The notes beneath the pieces are model-generated. The model was not told the origin of the DNA. It was given only the letters and a program-made list of their open reading frames with translations, and did not search any database. This document shows, in pieces, positions 1 through 8,154 of a DNA stretch of 29,439 nt (position 1 is its first letter; every line of letters starts with the position of its first letter). Where the stretch lies: contig CAYPIU010000021.1 of the NCBI GenBank assembly GCA_964410915.1, positions 1 to 29,439 on the forward strand. Direction: 5' to 3'. The translations under genes and the position numbers were made by a program. Source of the DNA: CAZFJG01 sp964410915. GTDB taxonomy: Bacteria > Synergistota > Synergistia > Synergistales > JAFGMB01.

Positions 1-2
1 TC

Positions 3-35
3 AGGAAAAGGGTCGAATATTACGACTTCGTATAG
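3..35 (+). CDS. Possible C-terminal end of an upstream plus-strand gene (partial)
   Basis: The first bases read as a short open tail ending at a TAG at 33-35 (residues RKRVEYYDFV). A strong hairpin with a plus-strand T-run begins about 25 bases later, which suggests that a plus-strand gene ends near here. The other two forward frames also stop nearby (42 and about 112), so the frame is uncertain and no function can be given. Confidence 0.25.
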   Translation, partial: RKRVEYYDFV

Positions 36-60
36 GCCCTGATATTGTCGATCAACAGAT

Positions 61-102
61 AAAGAAAGGACTGCAGAAAACTGCAGTCCTTTCTTTTTTA
101 TA
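61..102. terminator. Bidirectional rho-independent terminator
   Basis: A perfect 16-bp stem (61-76 with 81-96) closes on an AAAA loop and is followed on the plus strand by more T residues. Read on the minus strand it lies about 30 bases after the mbhN stop and is followed by TTTATCTG. It probably ends the mbh operon from one side and an upstream plus-strand gene from the other. Confidence 0.8.
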
Positions 103-124
103 TAGATCCTGATTACTTTTAGCT

Positions 125-958
125 CTACTTTTCTTCCTCAGATTCTTTCTTCGTAGAAGTTGACTTGGACGAAGTCTTTTTTGTACTCTTCTTTGAAGTG
201 GAAGCCTTTTCGGCAGCAGGTGCCTTCTCAGGTTCAGGTTCTTTTTCGGGTTCCATTGCTGCTCCTTCACCTTCAACATGAATGGCACTTACAGGACATG
301 CATCCGCACACTGACCGCATGCGACACATATTTCCTTATCTATGACGTGAGGCTTCTTTGGCTCACCGGAAATAGCTTCAACCGGACAGATCCTTGCACA
401 TTTGGTACATCCAATGCATTTTTCCTGATCTATTTCATATTTAGGTTTTGTCTCCGCTGCAGTCTCGGCCTGGGCCCCTTCAGCTTCCTCCTGAGGCTCA
501 AGTACGATCGCCTTCATGATATTTTCGGTAGTAACTCCAAAGTTACCGGAGTCTGTAACTACTTCAGCTTTTCTATCATATGAAGAGAAAAGGAAATCAT
601 CTGACATAGCAAGACAGTTTACCGGGCATACTTCAGTACACTGGGCACAAAAGCAACATCTGTCAGAATGTACCTGGACCTTTTTTTCTTCTTCCAGAAA
701 TTCTATGGCATTTGCCGGACATACTTTTATGCATATCTTGCAGCCTATACATTTGGCTTTGTCATAAGCTACACGACCACGGAAACGTTGTTCGACCTGA
801 TTAGGTTCTACCGGGGGATTAAGTTGTATTTCCCCCTGCTCTGCCAGCTTTAAAGCGCCTCCAAGATCATCAGGCATTCCCCTGACCGGGAAGGAATTCG
901 TAAAAACCTTGTCCACAAGCTGTCTGAGCATTTGAAGGGACATTCCATTCGCAAACAT
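125..958 (-). CDS. mbhN: MbhN-like iron-sulfur subunit of membrane-bound hydrogenase, four 4Fe-4S motifs
   Basis: This is the NuoI/MbhN-like electron-entry subunit, expected to take electrons from ferredoxin and pass them to MbhJ at the cytoplasmic face of the complex. Residues 1-60 are a NuoI-like N-terminus. Four CxxCxxCxxxC motifs follow: Cys70-80 and Cys101-111 (the usual NuoI pair), then Cys181-191 and Cys211-221 (an extra bacterial-ferredoxin pair). An acidic linker rich in Glu and Ala (about 152-175) separates the pairs. The last 45 or so residues are low complexity, made of Glu/Pro/Ala and then Lys/Ser/Thr, and are probably disordered. At 277 residues it is about twice the length of archaeal MbhN (around 140). 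The start has a strong purine-rich ribosome site about 10 bases upstream. It is the last gene of the operon, 20 bases after mbhM. The hydrogenase assignment is firm; the job of the extra clusters is inference. Confidence 0.9.
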   Translation of the reverse strand: MFANGMSLQMLRQLVDKVFTNSFPVRGMPDDLGGALKLAEQGEIQLNPPVEPNQVEQRFRGRVAYDKAKCIGCKICIKVCPANAIEFLEEEKKVQVHSDRCCFCAQCTEVCPVNCLAMSDDFLFSSYDRKAEVVTDSGNFGVTTENIMKAIVLEPQEEAEGAQAETAAETKPKYEIDQEKCIGCTKCARICPVEAISGEPKKPHVIDKEICVACGQCADACPVSAIHVEGEGAAMEPEKEPEPEKAPAAEKASTSKKSTKKTSSKSTSTKKESEEEK

Positions 959-978
959 ATTGTTTAAACCCTCCCCTC

Positions 979-1971
979 CTAAAGCAACACATCAAGAGAA
1001 AGCAATATCATGCCGGCAAGGGCAAGACCTGCTATCTTGATCCAGTAGAAATAAGACGCCTGCCAGATCTTGAAACGACCAAAAGCTGTCCTGATAAGGG
1101 TAACTCCAGTGATGGCTACTGCAAATGTCTTTATCCAGAACCAGATAAAGTCAATGAAGAACAGTACAGCTCCATGAAGTCCCAGAGATGCACCAAGAGA
1201 CCAGGGAATGAACAGTCCCACGATCACCCCTGACATGGCGAGAGCTCGCAGCGATATGGCAAGATGTATCATTGCAAGGTTCGTCCCGGAATACTCTATG
1301 GTCAAGCCTTCAAGGATCTCGGTCTTTGCCTCTGGAATATCCATTATACCTTTACCGGTTTCACCGGGAACTACAAGTACCAGAGATACAAAAAGGAGCA
1401 ATAGACCAAGTATGCCGGCCTTGCCTACGACACCCCAGACAGGTGTTGCAACAAAAGTCTCGACACTGAAAGGCTGTCCCGGAAGTCCCAGTTTGTAAGC
1501 AAGCCATGCCATTGTGGTCACTACAACCGCAAGGGGAAGCTCGTAACTCATCATGAGTATCATTTCTCTCTGGGCTCCTACATTGGCTATGGGGTTACCG
1601 CTTGAAAAACCGCCAAGTGCCATCATTACTGCAGAAAGACCAAGAAGATAGATGATCAGGATAAGTCCTCCACTGTTGCCAAGGATGGCAGGCAGAGACC
1701 CTATTGGAATATACATGAACACCAGCAGAGTTACTGCGACCGAGAACCAGGGAGCAGTGTTGAACATCCACTTGTTACCGCTTCTTGGAGTAATGTTCTC
1801 TTTTCCGAGAAGTTTGAGAAGGTCATAAAAAGCCTGGAGAACCGGCGGTCCGACCCTTCTCTGCATTTTTGCATGGATAACCCTGTCAAGACCTTCGAAG
1901 AGTATGGCAAAAATGCCTGCAAGCAGCATAAGTGCTGCACCAGCTATGATCTTGAGAAGAAAGGTCATCAT
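979..1971 (-). CDS. mbhM: MbhM, NuoH-like membrane subunit of energy-converting hydrogenase
   Basis: This 330-residue polytopic protein belongs to the complex I ND1/NuoH/HyfC family and forms the junction between the hydrogenase arm and the ion-pumping membrane arm. About eight hydrophobic segments are visible. The N-terminal part carries the family stretch KMQRRVGPPVLQAFYDLLKL (about residues 35-55), with the conserved Arg-Arg-x-Gly-Pro motif facing the proximal cluster. The acidic loop KTEILEGLTIEYSG (about 217-230) is the conserved E-channel and quinone-cavity loop of NuoH, kept here although no quinone is expected. The start codon overlaps the mbhL stop in an ATGA arrangement, which implies translational coupling. 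Length matches MbhM and HycD-type proteins. Confidence 0.93.
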   Translation of the reverse strand: MMTFLLKIIAGAALMLLAGIFAILFEGLDRVIHAKMQRRVGPPVLQAFYDLLKLLGKENITPRSGNKWMFNTAPWFSVAVTLLVFMYIPIGSLPAILGNSGGLILIIYLLGLSAVMMALGGFSSGNPIANVGAQREMILMMSYELPLAVVVTTMAWLAYKLGLPGQPFSVETFVATPVWGVVGKAGILGLLLLFVSLVLVVPGETGKGIMDIPEAKTEILEGLTIEYSGTNLAMIHLAISLRALAMSGVIVGLFIPWSLGASLGLHGAVLFFIDFIWFWIKTFAVAITGVTLIRTAFGRFKIWQASYFYWIKIAGLALAGMILLSLDVLL

Positions 1972-3206
1972 CCCTGCATCAACCTCCTCGTTTTATCTCT
2001 GCATCTTTCAAGTAATTCAGATTTAGTTACCACCTTGCCAGTATCCTGTCCTTTGTCCGTAATAAGCATTCTTTCCATACAGGATATGCATGGGTCGACA
2101 CTGTTAATTATGAGTGGAGCATCTGCGAGTTCGTTGTTTTTGAACATGATAGGCCATGACACTGCATTTGAATAAGTAGGTGCCCGGACCTTCCACCAGG
2201 TTACATTTTCATCTCCGGCAGTAAGCTTGAGAACGTGTGTATCATCCCCTCTTGGAGCTTCAATAGCACCCCAGCCCATACCATCGGCTTTTTTAAGCTG
2301 ACCGAGGAGTTTTGGAATTTTTGGCTCGGTCATTATTGGACCTTCTGGAAGACCATCAAGGCATGCCTCGATAATATCAAGTGACTGGTAGACCTCCAGG
2401 ACTCTAACGAGGAAACGGTCAAAGACATCTCCGTGAACCTCTCCATAGTAATCCTGAGGAACTATGGGTTTGATGTCCATATCACCATATGCTTCATAAG
2501 GAGCAGACCACCTGAGATCACACCTGATACCACTCGCTCTTGCTGTGGGACCAAGAGCACAATAGGATATGGCATCCTCTCTTGAGAGAACTCCAACATC
2601 ACGCATTCTTGCTTTTGCTATGGGATCTTCGGTTACAACATCATAGAACGCATCGAACTCATCCCTGTAGTACTGGATCATATCCCTGAGAGCCTGGTTA
2701 ACTGCGGGCGTTACATCCCATCTTACTCCACCTATGGTTCCCATTCCGTAGTTGACCCTGTTGCCTGTGAATGCTTCAAGGATATCCATTACCTTTTCCC
2801 TCAGAAGCATTCCGAGGTGGAATGCAGAATCAAAGCCTATGGTGTAACACGCAACTCCGGCCCAGAGAACATGGGAGTGGATCCTCTCAAGTTCCAGGAC
2901 AATGGCCCTGATGTACTGGGCTCTTGCGGGTACGGGCATATCAGCTACATTCTCGACGGCTCTTACGAAACATACTACGTGGCTGAATGAACATATCCCA
3001 CAGATCCTCTCGGAAAGAGAAATAACCTGGATCGGGTTCCTGTCCCGAGCCATAAACTCAATACCGCGATGTATGGCACCAGGTCTTATGGTCGCATTGG
3101 TGATACTCTCACCGTCAAGATCGAGCCATGCTGTTATGGGTTCTTTCAGTCCAACATGGACAGGCCCGATCGGGATCTTATAAGTTTTTTTGTTTTCACT
3201 GGCCAT
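1968..3206 (-). CDS. mbhL: MbhL, [NiFe] hydrogenase large subunit (NuoD-like)
   Basis: This is the catalytic subunit carrying the Ni-Fe site for H2 evolution. Both metal-binding motifs are intact: RICGIC near residue 70 and DPCISC near residue 375. That separates it from the NuoD subunit of complex I and from the Mbx/Mbs sulfane reductase relatives, in which these motifs are changed. About 33 residues follow the Met-Glu-Arg after the last Cys, much like the 32-residue tail that HycI removes from E. coli HycE, so a maturation cleavage after that Arg is likely. I place the start at the ATG ending at 3206 because GGGTGGGG lies at the right distance upstream; a GTG at 3212 is the alternative. It lies between mbhK (14-base gap) and mbhM (4-base overlap). 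No hyp genes or endopeptidase gene occur in the window. Confidence 0.93.
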   Translation of the reverse strand: MASENKKTYKIPIGPVHVGLKEPITAWLDLDGESITNATIRPGAIHRGIEFMARDRNPIQVISLSERICGICSFSHVVCFVRAVENVADMPVPARAQYIRAIVLELERIHSHVLWAGVACYTIGFDSAFHLGMLLREKVMDILEAFTGNRVNYGMGTIGGVRWDVTPAVNQALRDMIQYYRDEFDAFYDVVTEDPIAKARMRDVGVLSREDAISYCALGPTARASGIRCDLRWSAPYEAYGDMDIKPIVPQDYYGEVHGDVFDRFLVRVLEVYQSLDIIEACLDGLPEGPIMTEPKIPKLLGQLKKADGMGWGAIEAPRGDDTHVLKLTAGDENVTWWKVRAPTYSNAVSWPIMFKNNELADAPLIINSVDPCISCMERMLITDKGQDTGKVVTKSELLERCRDKTRRLMQG

Positions 3207-3220
3207 TTGCACACCCCACC

Positions 3221-3769
3221 CTACGAAAGCTCTCTGACGACATCAGGACCAGGTCCTGTTTCATCACGTCGCCAGGGCTTAATTGTCTGATCCCAGTCAT
3301 CAGGAAGGAAAATAAGGGCCTTGTTCGGAAGTCCATCGAAATCAACTCCGAGCATCTCCCTGATCTCCCTCTCACTGTATTCGATCCCCGGGATACGGTC
3401 AAAGAGGGAAGGCATTACGAGATCATCCTTGGGAACTGCAACACCTATGGTCAGACCCAGGCGTTTCCCTCTGTCTGCTACACGGAAAAGGGAAAAATGA
3501 TAATAAAGGGTCACTACATCGCCATCATCATTTCCCGAAGTTATGTGGAAATGGAGAAAATCGAATTCGAACAGTTCATCAACAAGTTCGATAAAGCGCT
3601 CTCTGGTGATCTTGAGCCACAACTCTATGAACTGGGTCTTGTTCTCCACTCCAGCTTTCTGTTCCCTGAATATCTCGACTGCAAGATCCTTATCAAACTT
3701 TTCCTGCAAACAGTCGAGAACTTCCTGGGGATCCTTGCTTTCTTTTACATATTCTTTACGACAAGGCAT
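3221..3769 (-). CDS. mbhK: MbhK, NuoC-like 30 kDa subunit
   Basis: This soluble subunit belongs to the complex I 30 kDa (NuoC) family and packs against the large subunit at the cytoplasmic arm. The C-terminal half shows the family signature: a segment with FDRIPGIEYSEREIREMLGV (about residues 126-145), then DGLPNKALIFLPDDW. About 182 residues is the usual length. The ATG at 3769-3767 overlaps the mbhJ stop by one base (TGATG); a GTG one codon earlier (3772) is also possible. It has no metal-binding cysteines, as expected of a structural subunit. It is part of the continuous mbh transcript. Confidence 0.9.
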   Translation of the reverse strand: MPCRKEYVKESKDPQEVLDCLQEKFDKDLAVEIFREQKAGVENKTQFIELWLKITRERFIELVDELFEFDFLHFHITSGNDDGDVVTLYYHFSLFRVADRGKRLGLTIGVAVPKDDLVMPSLFDRIPGIEYSEREIREMLGVDFDGLPNKALIFLPDDWDQTIKPWRRDETGPGPDVVRELS

Positions 3770-4251
3770 CACTCAGCACCAGCCTTTGCAAAATCTGATT
3801 GTTCCAGCATCAGTGCTTTTTTCTTCTCTTCAAGTTTGAGCACTGCTTTAGCCGCACCTTCAATAATTGCCTCAGGACGCGGGGGACAACCATGTACATA
3901 TACATCTACGGGTATTACGTTATCCACTGGCCCTACAAGATTATAGGACTTATAGAAAACATCTCCGGAACATCCACAGTTACCTATTACCATTACAGCC
4001 TTTGGATCAGGTATCTGTGCATATATCCTTTCAAGTTTCTCCTTCATGAACCTGGTAACAGGTCCTGTTACGAGTAGGATATCAGCATGCTTTGGTGTTC
4101 CTACAAGCTTCATTCCCAAACGTTCGATATCATACCTGGGACTTATCGTAGCAACGATCTCAATGTCACAACCATTGCATGAACCCGAATTACAGGCGAA
4201 GACCCAGAGGGATTTCGGTAACACTTCAAGGTATTTTTCAAGTTTCATCAT
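3769..4251 (-). CDS. mbhJ: MbhJ, hydrogenase small subunit (NuoB-like)
   Basis: This small subunit holds the proximal 4Fe-4S cluster that hands electrons to the Ni-Fe centre in MbhL. The cluster ligands are visible: CNGC (Cys25 and Cys28), Cys92 in the GNCGCSG motif and Cys122 in HGCPPRP. Extra cysteines at 20 and 94 lie beside them. At 160 residues it is the short NuoB/HycG-like form, with no additional ferredoxin domain and no Tat signal, so it faces the cytoplasm. GGAGGG sits 7 bases before the ATG. It follows mbhI after 12 bases and overlaps mbhK. Confidence 0.93.
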   Translation of the reverse strand: MMKLEKYLEVLPKSLWVFACNSGSCNGCDIEIVATISPRYDIERLGMKLVGTPKHADILLVTGPVTRFMKEKLERIYAQIPDPKAVMVIGNCGCSGDVFYKSYNLVGPVDNVIPVDVYVHGCPPRPEAIIEGAAKAVLKLEEKKKALMLEQSDFAKAGAE

Positions 4252-4263
4252 CAGCTAACCCTC

Positions 4264-4605
4264 CTAAATAAACACGATCAACGCTGTAAGGATAGCTATG
4301 AAAACAACAAAGTATCCCAGGTAATCCTGAGCAAGCCCGTTATGAAACAAGGCCATGAAATCATAGTAGGGGCGGAAGAACTTGGTGAAGCCCCAATAGG
4401 CCGAATCAGCGGGAACAGAAATATCTTCGCCGTCTTCAGGAACGTCATTACCAGAAAAGTATATCTCATCCTGATACGTTCCTTCCTTATAATCCTGACG
4501 TCCGGTGTTTCTGAGCCACATGGTGAAAAAACATGCTATAGCCAGAAATATAAGCCATACATATATGTCCCAGTAACCAAAACCACTAACTACCTTAGGC
4601 CACAT
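4264..4605 (-). CDS. mbhI: MbhI-like small membrane subunit
   Basis: This 113-residue protein has two predicted membrane helices (about residues 11-31 and 95-113), separated by an acidic hydrophilic stretch. Size, topology and position between the MnhD-like subunit and the NuoB-like subunit match MbhI of the Pyrococcus hydrogenase, which links the antiporter-like module to the hydrogenase module. Its start codon overlaps the mbhH stop by one base. Sequence conservation of this family is low, so the call rests mainly on synteny and topology. Confidence 0.8.
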   Translation of the reverse strand: MWPKVVSGFGYWDIYVWLIFLAIACFFTMWLRNTGRQDYKEGTYQDEIYFSGNDVPEDGEDISVPADSAYWGFTKFFRPYYDFMALFHNGLAQDYLGYFVVFIAILTALIVFI

Positions 4606-6170
4606 CAGAAAGCACCTCCCATGATCGCCGCAATGTAACCAGCCTGATCAACAAGAGCTTTTGCAGCAGGCTCGACAAGATTTGACAGAGCCCAGGTCGG
4701 GAAGAAGGTAAGTAGCAGAATCGCCACGGTAAGCATGCCCATACCAATTATCATAGTGGCAGGTACCTTCTTTGCATTTACAAGGGCTTTATGTTCCGGA
4801 CCAAGAAACGCGGTCTGGAATACCTTGACAAAAGAAGCCAGGGTAAGAACCGATGTAACCAGGGCCACAACTGTTATGAACGGATGTATAGCAAAGCTTG
4901 ACTGGTAAATAAGCAGTTTGGAAGCATATCCATTCATTGGCGGTAACCCTGCAATGGCCGCTGCTGCAATGAGGAACATCGTTGCGGTAATCGGTGATTT
5001 TCTTATGAGACCTCCCATTTTGTTGAGATCCCTCGTGCCGGTCATGTAAAAAAGCGTTCCTGCAGTGAGGAACAGGAGACCCTTGTACATGGCGTGGTTG
5101 AAGATATGGAAAACTCCACCCTTGATAGCTGTGAAACCATACTCGGCGAGTGCCTGAGGATCTGCAAGTACGAGAAGTCCGATACCTACTCCAAGAAGCA
5201 TGTAACCTGTCTGTGAAATGGCGTGATAGGACATTAGACGTTTGACCTCATGCTGAACAACTGCCATAGAGACAGCGATAAGCATTGACAGAAGGCCAAG
5301 TACTATCATCGCCCATGCAACTACAGAATTGGTCATGGATAAACCATATACGGAAAAAGCAACTCTGAAAATACCGTAAAGGGAAGCCTGGCTTACCGTA
5401 ACAAGAAGGCAACTGACACTGGCAGGAGCTTCTGCGTAAGCATCGGGTATCCAGAGATACATCGGGAAGGCTCCACATTTGAGCGCAAGTGCCGAAAAGA
5501 GCATTGCCAGAGCAAATTTTTCAACAAGTCCCATCTGCATCACACTGCCAAGTGCACCCATGTTGAGAACATTGTATTTTCCATAAAGGAATCCAACTGC
5601 CAGAAGAACGAGCATGGCAGCAACCTGAGATAGAAGCATGTACTTAAAACTCGCTTCTACAGCCTGCGGCTTATCGCGCCAGAATGCAACAAGACCATAA
5701 GAAGCTACTGATGCGATCTCGATAAATACGAAGAAATTGAAAAGGTCACCCGTGACCATCATACCGAGCATTCCGACTGTAAGCAGGAAGTAGAGGGAGA
5801 TGAATCTCGATATCCCGGTAAAACGATCCATGTAACTAAGGGTGAACCATGCGCCCGCCATGGAAGTTATCGATCCTGCAAGAACCATAAATGCGCTCAA
5901 TGCGTCTATTTCAAGGATTATCCTTACGGGATATTTCATCCCTGAAGGAAGGGTCAGAGCGAAATTCTCGCCACCCATAACATAGACAAGGATCCCGCTG
6001 ACGGAAACCTCGTGCCAGAGCGCCAGGGCGATCAGGAAAACAAAGGTGGAGACAACAATGAACCATGCATTTCTTAATGTTTTACCACCAAGACTGAATA
6101 GCGGAGTAGCAAAAGCTCCAAGCAGCGGAACGGCAAGGAGGAGTGCGGGTAAGTGAGCCTGCCAGTTCAT
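4605..6170 (-). CDS. mbhH: MbhH, MrpD/NuoN-type antiporter-like subunit
   Basis: This 521-residue protein of the proton-conducting membrane transporter family (Proton_antipo_M; MrpD, NuoL/M/N) has about 14 membrane helices. It is the main ion-translocating subunit of the complex. The family core is clear: a conserved Lys-containing helix near residue 223 (FALAMLFSALALKCGAFPMY), followed by the LWIPDAYAEAPASVSCLL segment. An HHIS-like region contains EVKRLMSYHAISQTGYMLLG at about 307-326, and FHIFNHAMYKGLLFL lies near 352. It overlaps mbhG by 4 bases and mbhI by one. Confidence 0.93.
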   Translation of the reverse strand: MNWQAHLPALLLAVPLLGAFATPLFSLGGKTLRNAWFIVVSTFVFLIALALWHEVSVSGILVYVMGGENFALTLPSGMKYPVRIILEIDALSAFMVLAGSITSMAGAWFTLSYMDRFTGISRFISLYFLLTVGMLGMMVTGDLFNFFVFIEIASVASYGLVAFWRDKPQAVEASFKYMLLSQVAAMLVLLAVGFLYGKYNVLNMGALGSVMQMGLVEKFALAMLFSALALKCGAFPMYLWIPDAYAEAPASVSCLLVTVSQASLYGIFRVAFSVYGLSMTNSVVAWAMIVLGLLSMLIAVSMAVVQHEVKRLMSYHAISQTGYMLLGVGIGLLVLADPQALAEYGFTAIKGGVFHIFNHAMYKGLLFLTAGTLFYMTGTRDLNKMGGLIRKSPITATMFLIAAAAIAGLPPMNGYASKLLIYQSSFAIHPFITVVALVTSVLTLASFVKVFQTAFLGPEHKALVNAKKVPATMIIGMGMLTVAILLLTFFPTWALSNLVEPAAKALVDQAGYIAAIMGGAF

Positions 6171-6517
6171 CCTCTCAACCTCCTTATCTCATCGACGTTA
6201 AGCGTTCCGTAGTGCTTGAAAAGGAGCATTATAACGGAAAGCATCAGGGCTGAGGTAGCCAGAGCTATGACTATCGCAGTCAGTGTAAGTGCCTGCGGTG
6301 TGGGCAGAACCATCGCGTCCACTTCTCCCTTGAGGAAATGGACCGGTATATCTCCGCCAAGTCTGTACCCCAGAACTATCAGAAACATGTTTACTGCAGA
6401 TTCGATAATTGTTATACCAATTGCTATCTTGATCATGTTCTTCTCTCTCAATATTGCAAGAAGGCCAATGAGAAAGAGAATACCTACTGTGAGAAAGGGC
6501 AGATTACCAATTATCAT
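6167..6517 (-). CDS. mbhG: MbhG, MrpC/NuoK-like subunit
   Basis: This 116-residue membrane protein has three helices and belongs to the MnhC/MrpC and NuoK family. The second helix keeps the conserved acidic residue in the IGITIIESAVNMFL segment (about residues 33-46), which is the Glu that lines the ion path in NuoK-type subunits. The loop LPTPQALTLTAIVIALATSA (about 72-91) is also typical of the family. It overlaps the end of mbhF by 14 bases, the longest overlap in the operon, and the start of mbhH by 4 bases. Confidence 0.92.
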   Translation of the reverse strand: MIIGNLPFLTVGILFLIGLLAILREKNMIKIAIGITIIESAVNMFLIVLGYRLGGDIPVHFLKGEVDAMVLPTPQALTLTAIVIALATSALMLSVIMLLFKHYGTLNVDEIRRLRG

Positions 6518-6992
6518 GACCGGTTTCCCCCCCTATCTCGGAAATATTTGTCATAATTGAACCCTTGAACATGTACATTATGATAAGGGTCAGACCGCCT
6601 GCCACTTCGAGACCCACGGCTATATCCATGAGTGCGATAGTTCCTGAGGGCGGAATTATGCCATGAGCTCCTCCAGCCTGGGCTACAGCTTCCGGAACTG
6701 CCAGGAAATTGTATAAAAACGCATTTCCCATTCCGGAAAAAGCCAGAAGCAGGAACAACAGAAGACCTGTTGTCAGAAACCCATTATAAATGTCCAGTTT
6801 TATCCATCCAAGGACTTTTTCTCCACCATGAGCAACAAGAAGAAGTGCAACAAAGGTCGCAACTATTGCACCACCCTGGAATCCGCCGCCAGGTGTTACA
6901 TCACCATGGATAATTACATAAGCTCCAAAGACAACCAGGAACCATGCAAACATATCACAACCGGTACGAACGACTACTGAAAGAGGCTTCAT
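6504..6992 (-). CDS. mbhF: MbhF, MrpB-like subunit (MnhB domain)
   Basis: This 162-residue membrane protein carries the MnhB domain. It has four helices and the typical HGDVTPGGGFQGGAIVA stretch at about residues 29-45, the signature of the MrpB family. A longer than usual loop between helices 3 and 4 contains an Ala/Gly-rich stretch and IIPPSGTIALMDIAVGLEV. In the Mbh complex this subunit belongs to the Mrp-like sodium/proton module. Its start overlaps the mbhE stop by 4 bases. Confidence 0.92.
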   Translation of the reverse strand: MKPLSVVVRTGCDMFAWFLVVFGAYVIIHGDVTPGGGFQGGAIVATFVALLLVAHGGEKVLGWIKLDIYNGFLTTGLLLFLLLAFSGMGNAFLYNFLAVPEAVAQAGGAHGIIPPSGTIALMDIAVGLEVAGGLTLIIMYMFKGSIMTNISEIGGETGHDNW

Positions 6993-7261
6993 TGCTTCCT
7001 GGCCCCCTCTCTGAACAGAGCAAGGATCGAGCAGACAGCTGTGAACAGGACTGCAGCCTCTCCAATGGTATCAAAACCACGATAATCGAAAACTATTGAA
7101 GTGACTATATTCTCAGATGAGCGCTCCTCAAGGGCATGATGTATATAATAGTCATCCATAGCAAAATCACCGGGCTGACCGAATGGATGTATGGTATCAA
7201 GAGCACCAAACATAAGACCTGCTATGATCAGAGCGGCCATAATGAAAATGGTCTTTTTCAT
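6989..7261 (-). CDS. mbhE: MbhE, MrpA C-terminal-like subunit
   Basis: This 90-residue protein matches the MbhE domain, which corresponds to the last part of MrpA. It has an N-terminal membrane helix, a hydrophilic middle, and the family motif NIVTSIVFDYRGFDTIGEA (about residues 51-69) before a final helix. Short length and separation from mbhD, instead of fusion into a long MrpA, are as in archaeal mbh operons. ATGA-type overlaps join it to both neighbours. Confidence 0.9.
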   Translation of the reverse strand: MKKTIFIMAALIIAGLMFGALDTIHPFGQPGDFAMDDYYIHHALEERSSENIVTSIVFDYRGFDTIGEAAVLFTAVCSILALFREGARKQ

Positions 7262-7521
7262 CGTCTGCCACCCCCATTACCTTTTTTGAGTTTTCCGCAA
7301 CTTTTAAGCGCAATAATATAAATAGCAGTACTTAAGCCTGCACCTATGGCCGCCTCCGCGATGGCAACATCGGGGGCCTGCAAAATATAGAATTCTAAAG
7401 AAAGTATCAGGCTGAAAACAGCAAGGGAAATGACGGATGCCAGAAGATCCCTAAACCAAACGGCGTAAAATGCCGAGATCAACAGTATGACAAGAATGAA
7501 CAGGTGGAGATATCCCGTCAT
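7258..7521 (-). CDS. mbhD: MbhD, DUF4040 / MrpA-domain subunit
   Basis: This 87-residue protein has three membrane helices and the DUF4040 signature QAPDVAIAEAAIGAG (about residues 48-62). That segment holds the conserved Asp and Glu residues in the MrpA C-terminal region, which are thought to take part in sodium transport. The tail is rich in Lys, Gly and Arg. It overlaps the mbhC stop by 4 bases and mbhE by 4 bases, which fits one translationally coupled unit. Confidence 0.9.
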   Translation of the reverse strand: MTGYLHLFILVILLISAFYAVWFRDLLASVISLAVFSLILSLEFYILQAPDVAIAEAAIGAGLSTAIYIIALKSCGKLKKGNGGGRR

Positions 7522-7889
7522 TTTTTAACACCACCTTTTCGTTCTTTCTCAGCAAGTCTGTCAACAACTGCAAAACGGGGTGAAACACCACTGCGGTGAG
7601 CCGCACGGGATATTGCATGAGCTCCTGTAGCATTAGTGATAAGGAGTGCAAGAACCGCTATTACCACATGGATGATCAGGACCATGAAACGTCCTTCCCC
7701 GGTGGAAAAATATCTGGAAACTGCAAATGCTATGACTGCTAAAGAAGTAAATATCGTTCCAAAGGTCGTACACTTGGTAGCTCCGTGAAGACGCGTGTAA
7801 ACATCCGGAAAACGGAACAGGGACAAAGCCCCCAGACTGTTAAATACCAGACCTATACCAAGAAGGACAAGCACCAGGAAAAACTCCAT
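7518..7889 (-). CDS. mbhC: MbhC, MrpG-like subunit (MnhG/PhaG)
   Basis: This 123-residue protein of the MnhG family has three membrane helices. The motif SLGALSLFRFPDVYTRLHGATKCTTFGT lies at about residues 18-45 and is the clearest family signature. The C-terminus is hydrophilic and basic. A purine-rich GGGGGATG site sits upstream of the start. It begins 4 bases after mbhB ends and overlaps mbhD by 4 bases. Confidence 0.92.
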   Translation of the reverse strand: MEFFLVLVLLGIGLVFNSLGALSLFRFPDVYTRLHGATKCTTFGTIFTSLAVIAFAVSRYFSTGEGRFMVLIIHVVIAVLALLITNATGAHAISRAAHRSGVSPRFAVVDRLAEKERKGGVKK

Positions 7890-7893
7890 GACA

Positions 7894-8154
7894 CTACATC
7901 CCCCCTTCTATATAACGTGCTATGAACATTGTTCCTACAAAAGAAAGAGCTGCATACACTATGGCTACATCAACCATAACCACGGAATCATTAACGACTC
8001 CGAGGATAACCATTGCTGCTACTACAAGTGTATTCAGCGTATCGAGAGCTACTGCCCTGTCGGGCCTGGTGGGACCGGCGACAAGCCGGAAACAGATCAG
8101 AAATGCCAGAAAACCCAGTATGGCTGTAGCCCCTGCAAAAAGATAAATACTCAT
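7894..8154 (-). CDS. mbhB: MbhB, MrpF-like subunit (MnhF/PhaF)
   Basis: This is an 86-residue, three-helix protein of the MnhF family. The motif GPTRPDRAVALDTLNT (about residues 27-42), with the conserved Arg-x-x-Asp-Arg, is diagnostic. The open frame extends upstream to 8235, but I choose the ATG at 8154. That start is preceded by AAGGAGG, overlaps the mbhA stop in an ATGA arrangement and gives the normal family length; the longer N-terminus would be hydrophilic and inside mbhA. Confidence 0.92.
   Translation of the reverse strand: MSIYLFAGATAILGFLAFLICFRLVAGPTRPDRAVALDTLNTLVVAAMVILGVVNDSVVMVDVAIVYAALSFVGTMFIARYIEGGM

Noticed and set aside
1968..3212. Reading the operon as Mbx/Mbs sulfane reductase
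   Set aside because: Both CxxC pairs that bind Ni and Fe are intact in MbhL, and the gene set A-N matches the hydrogenase.
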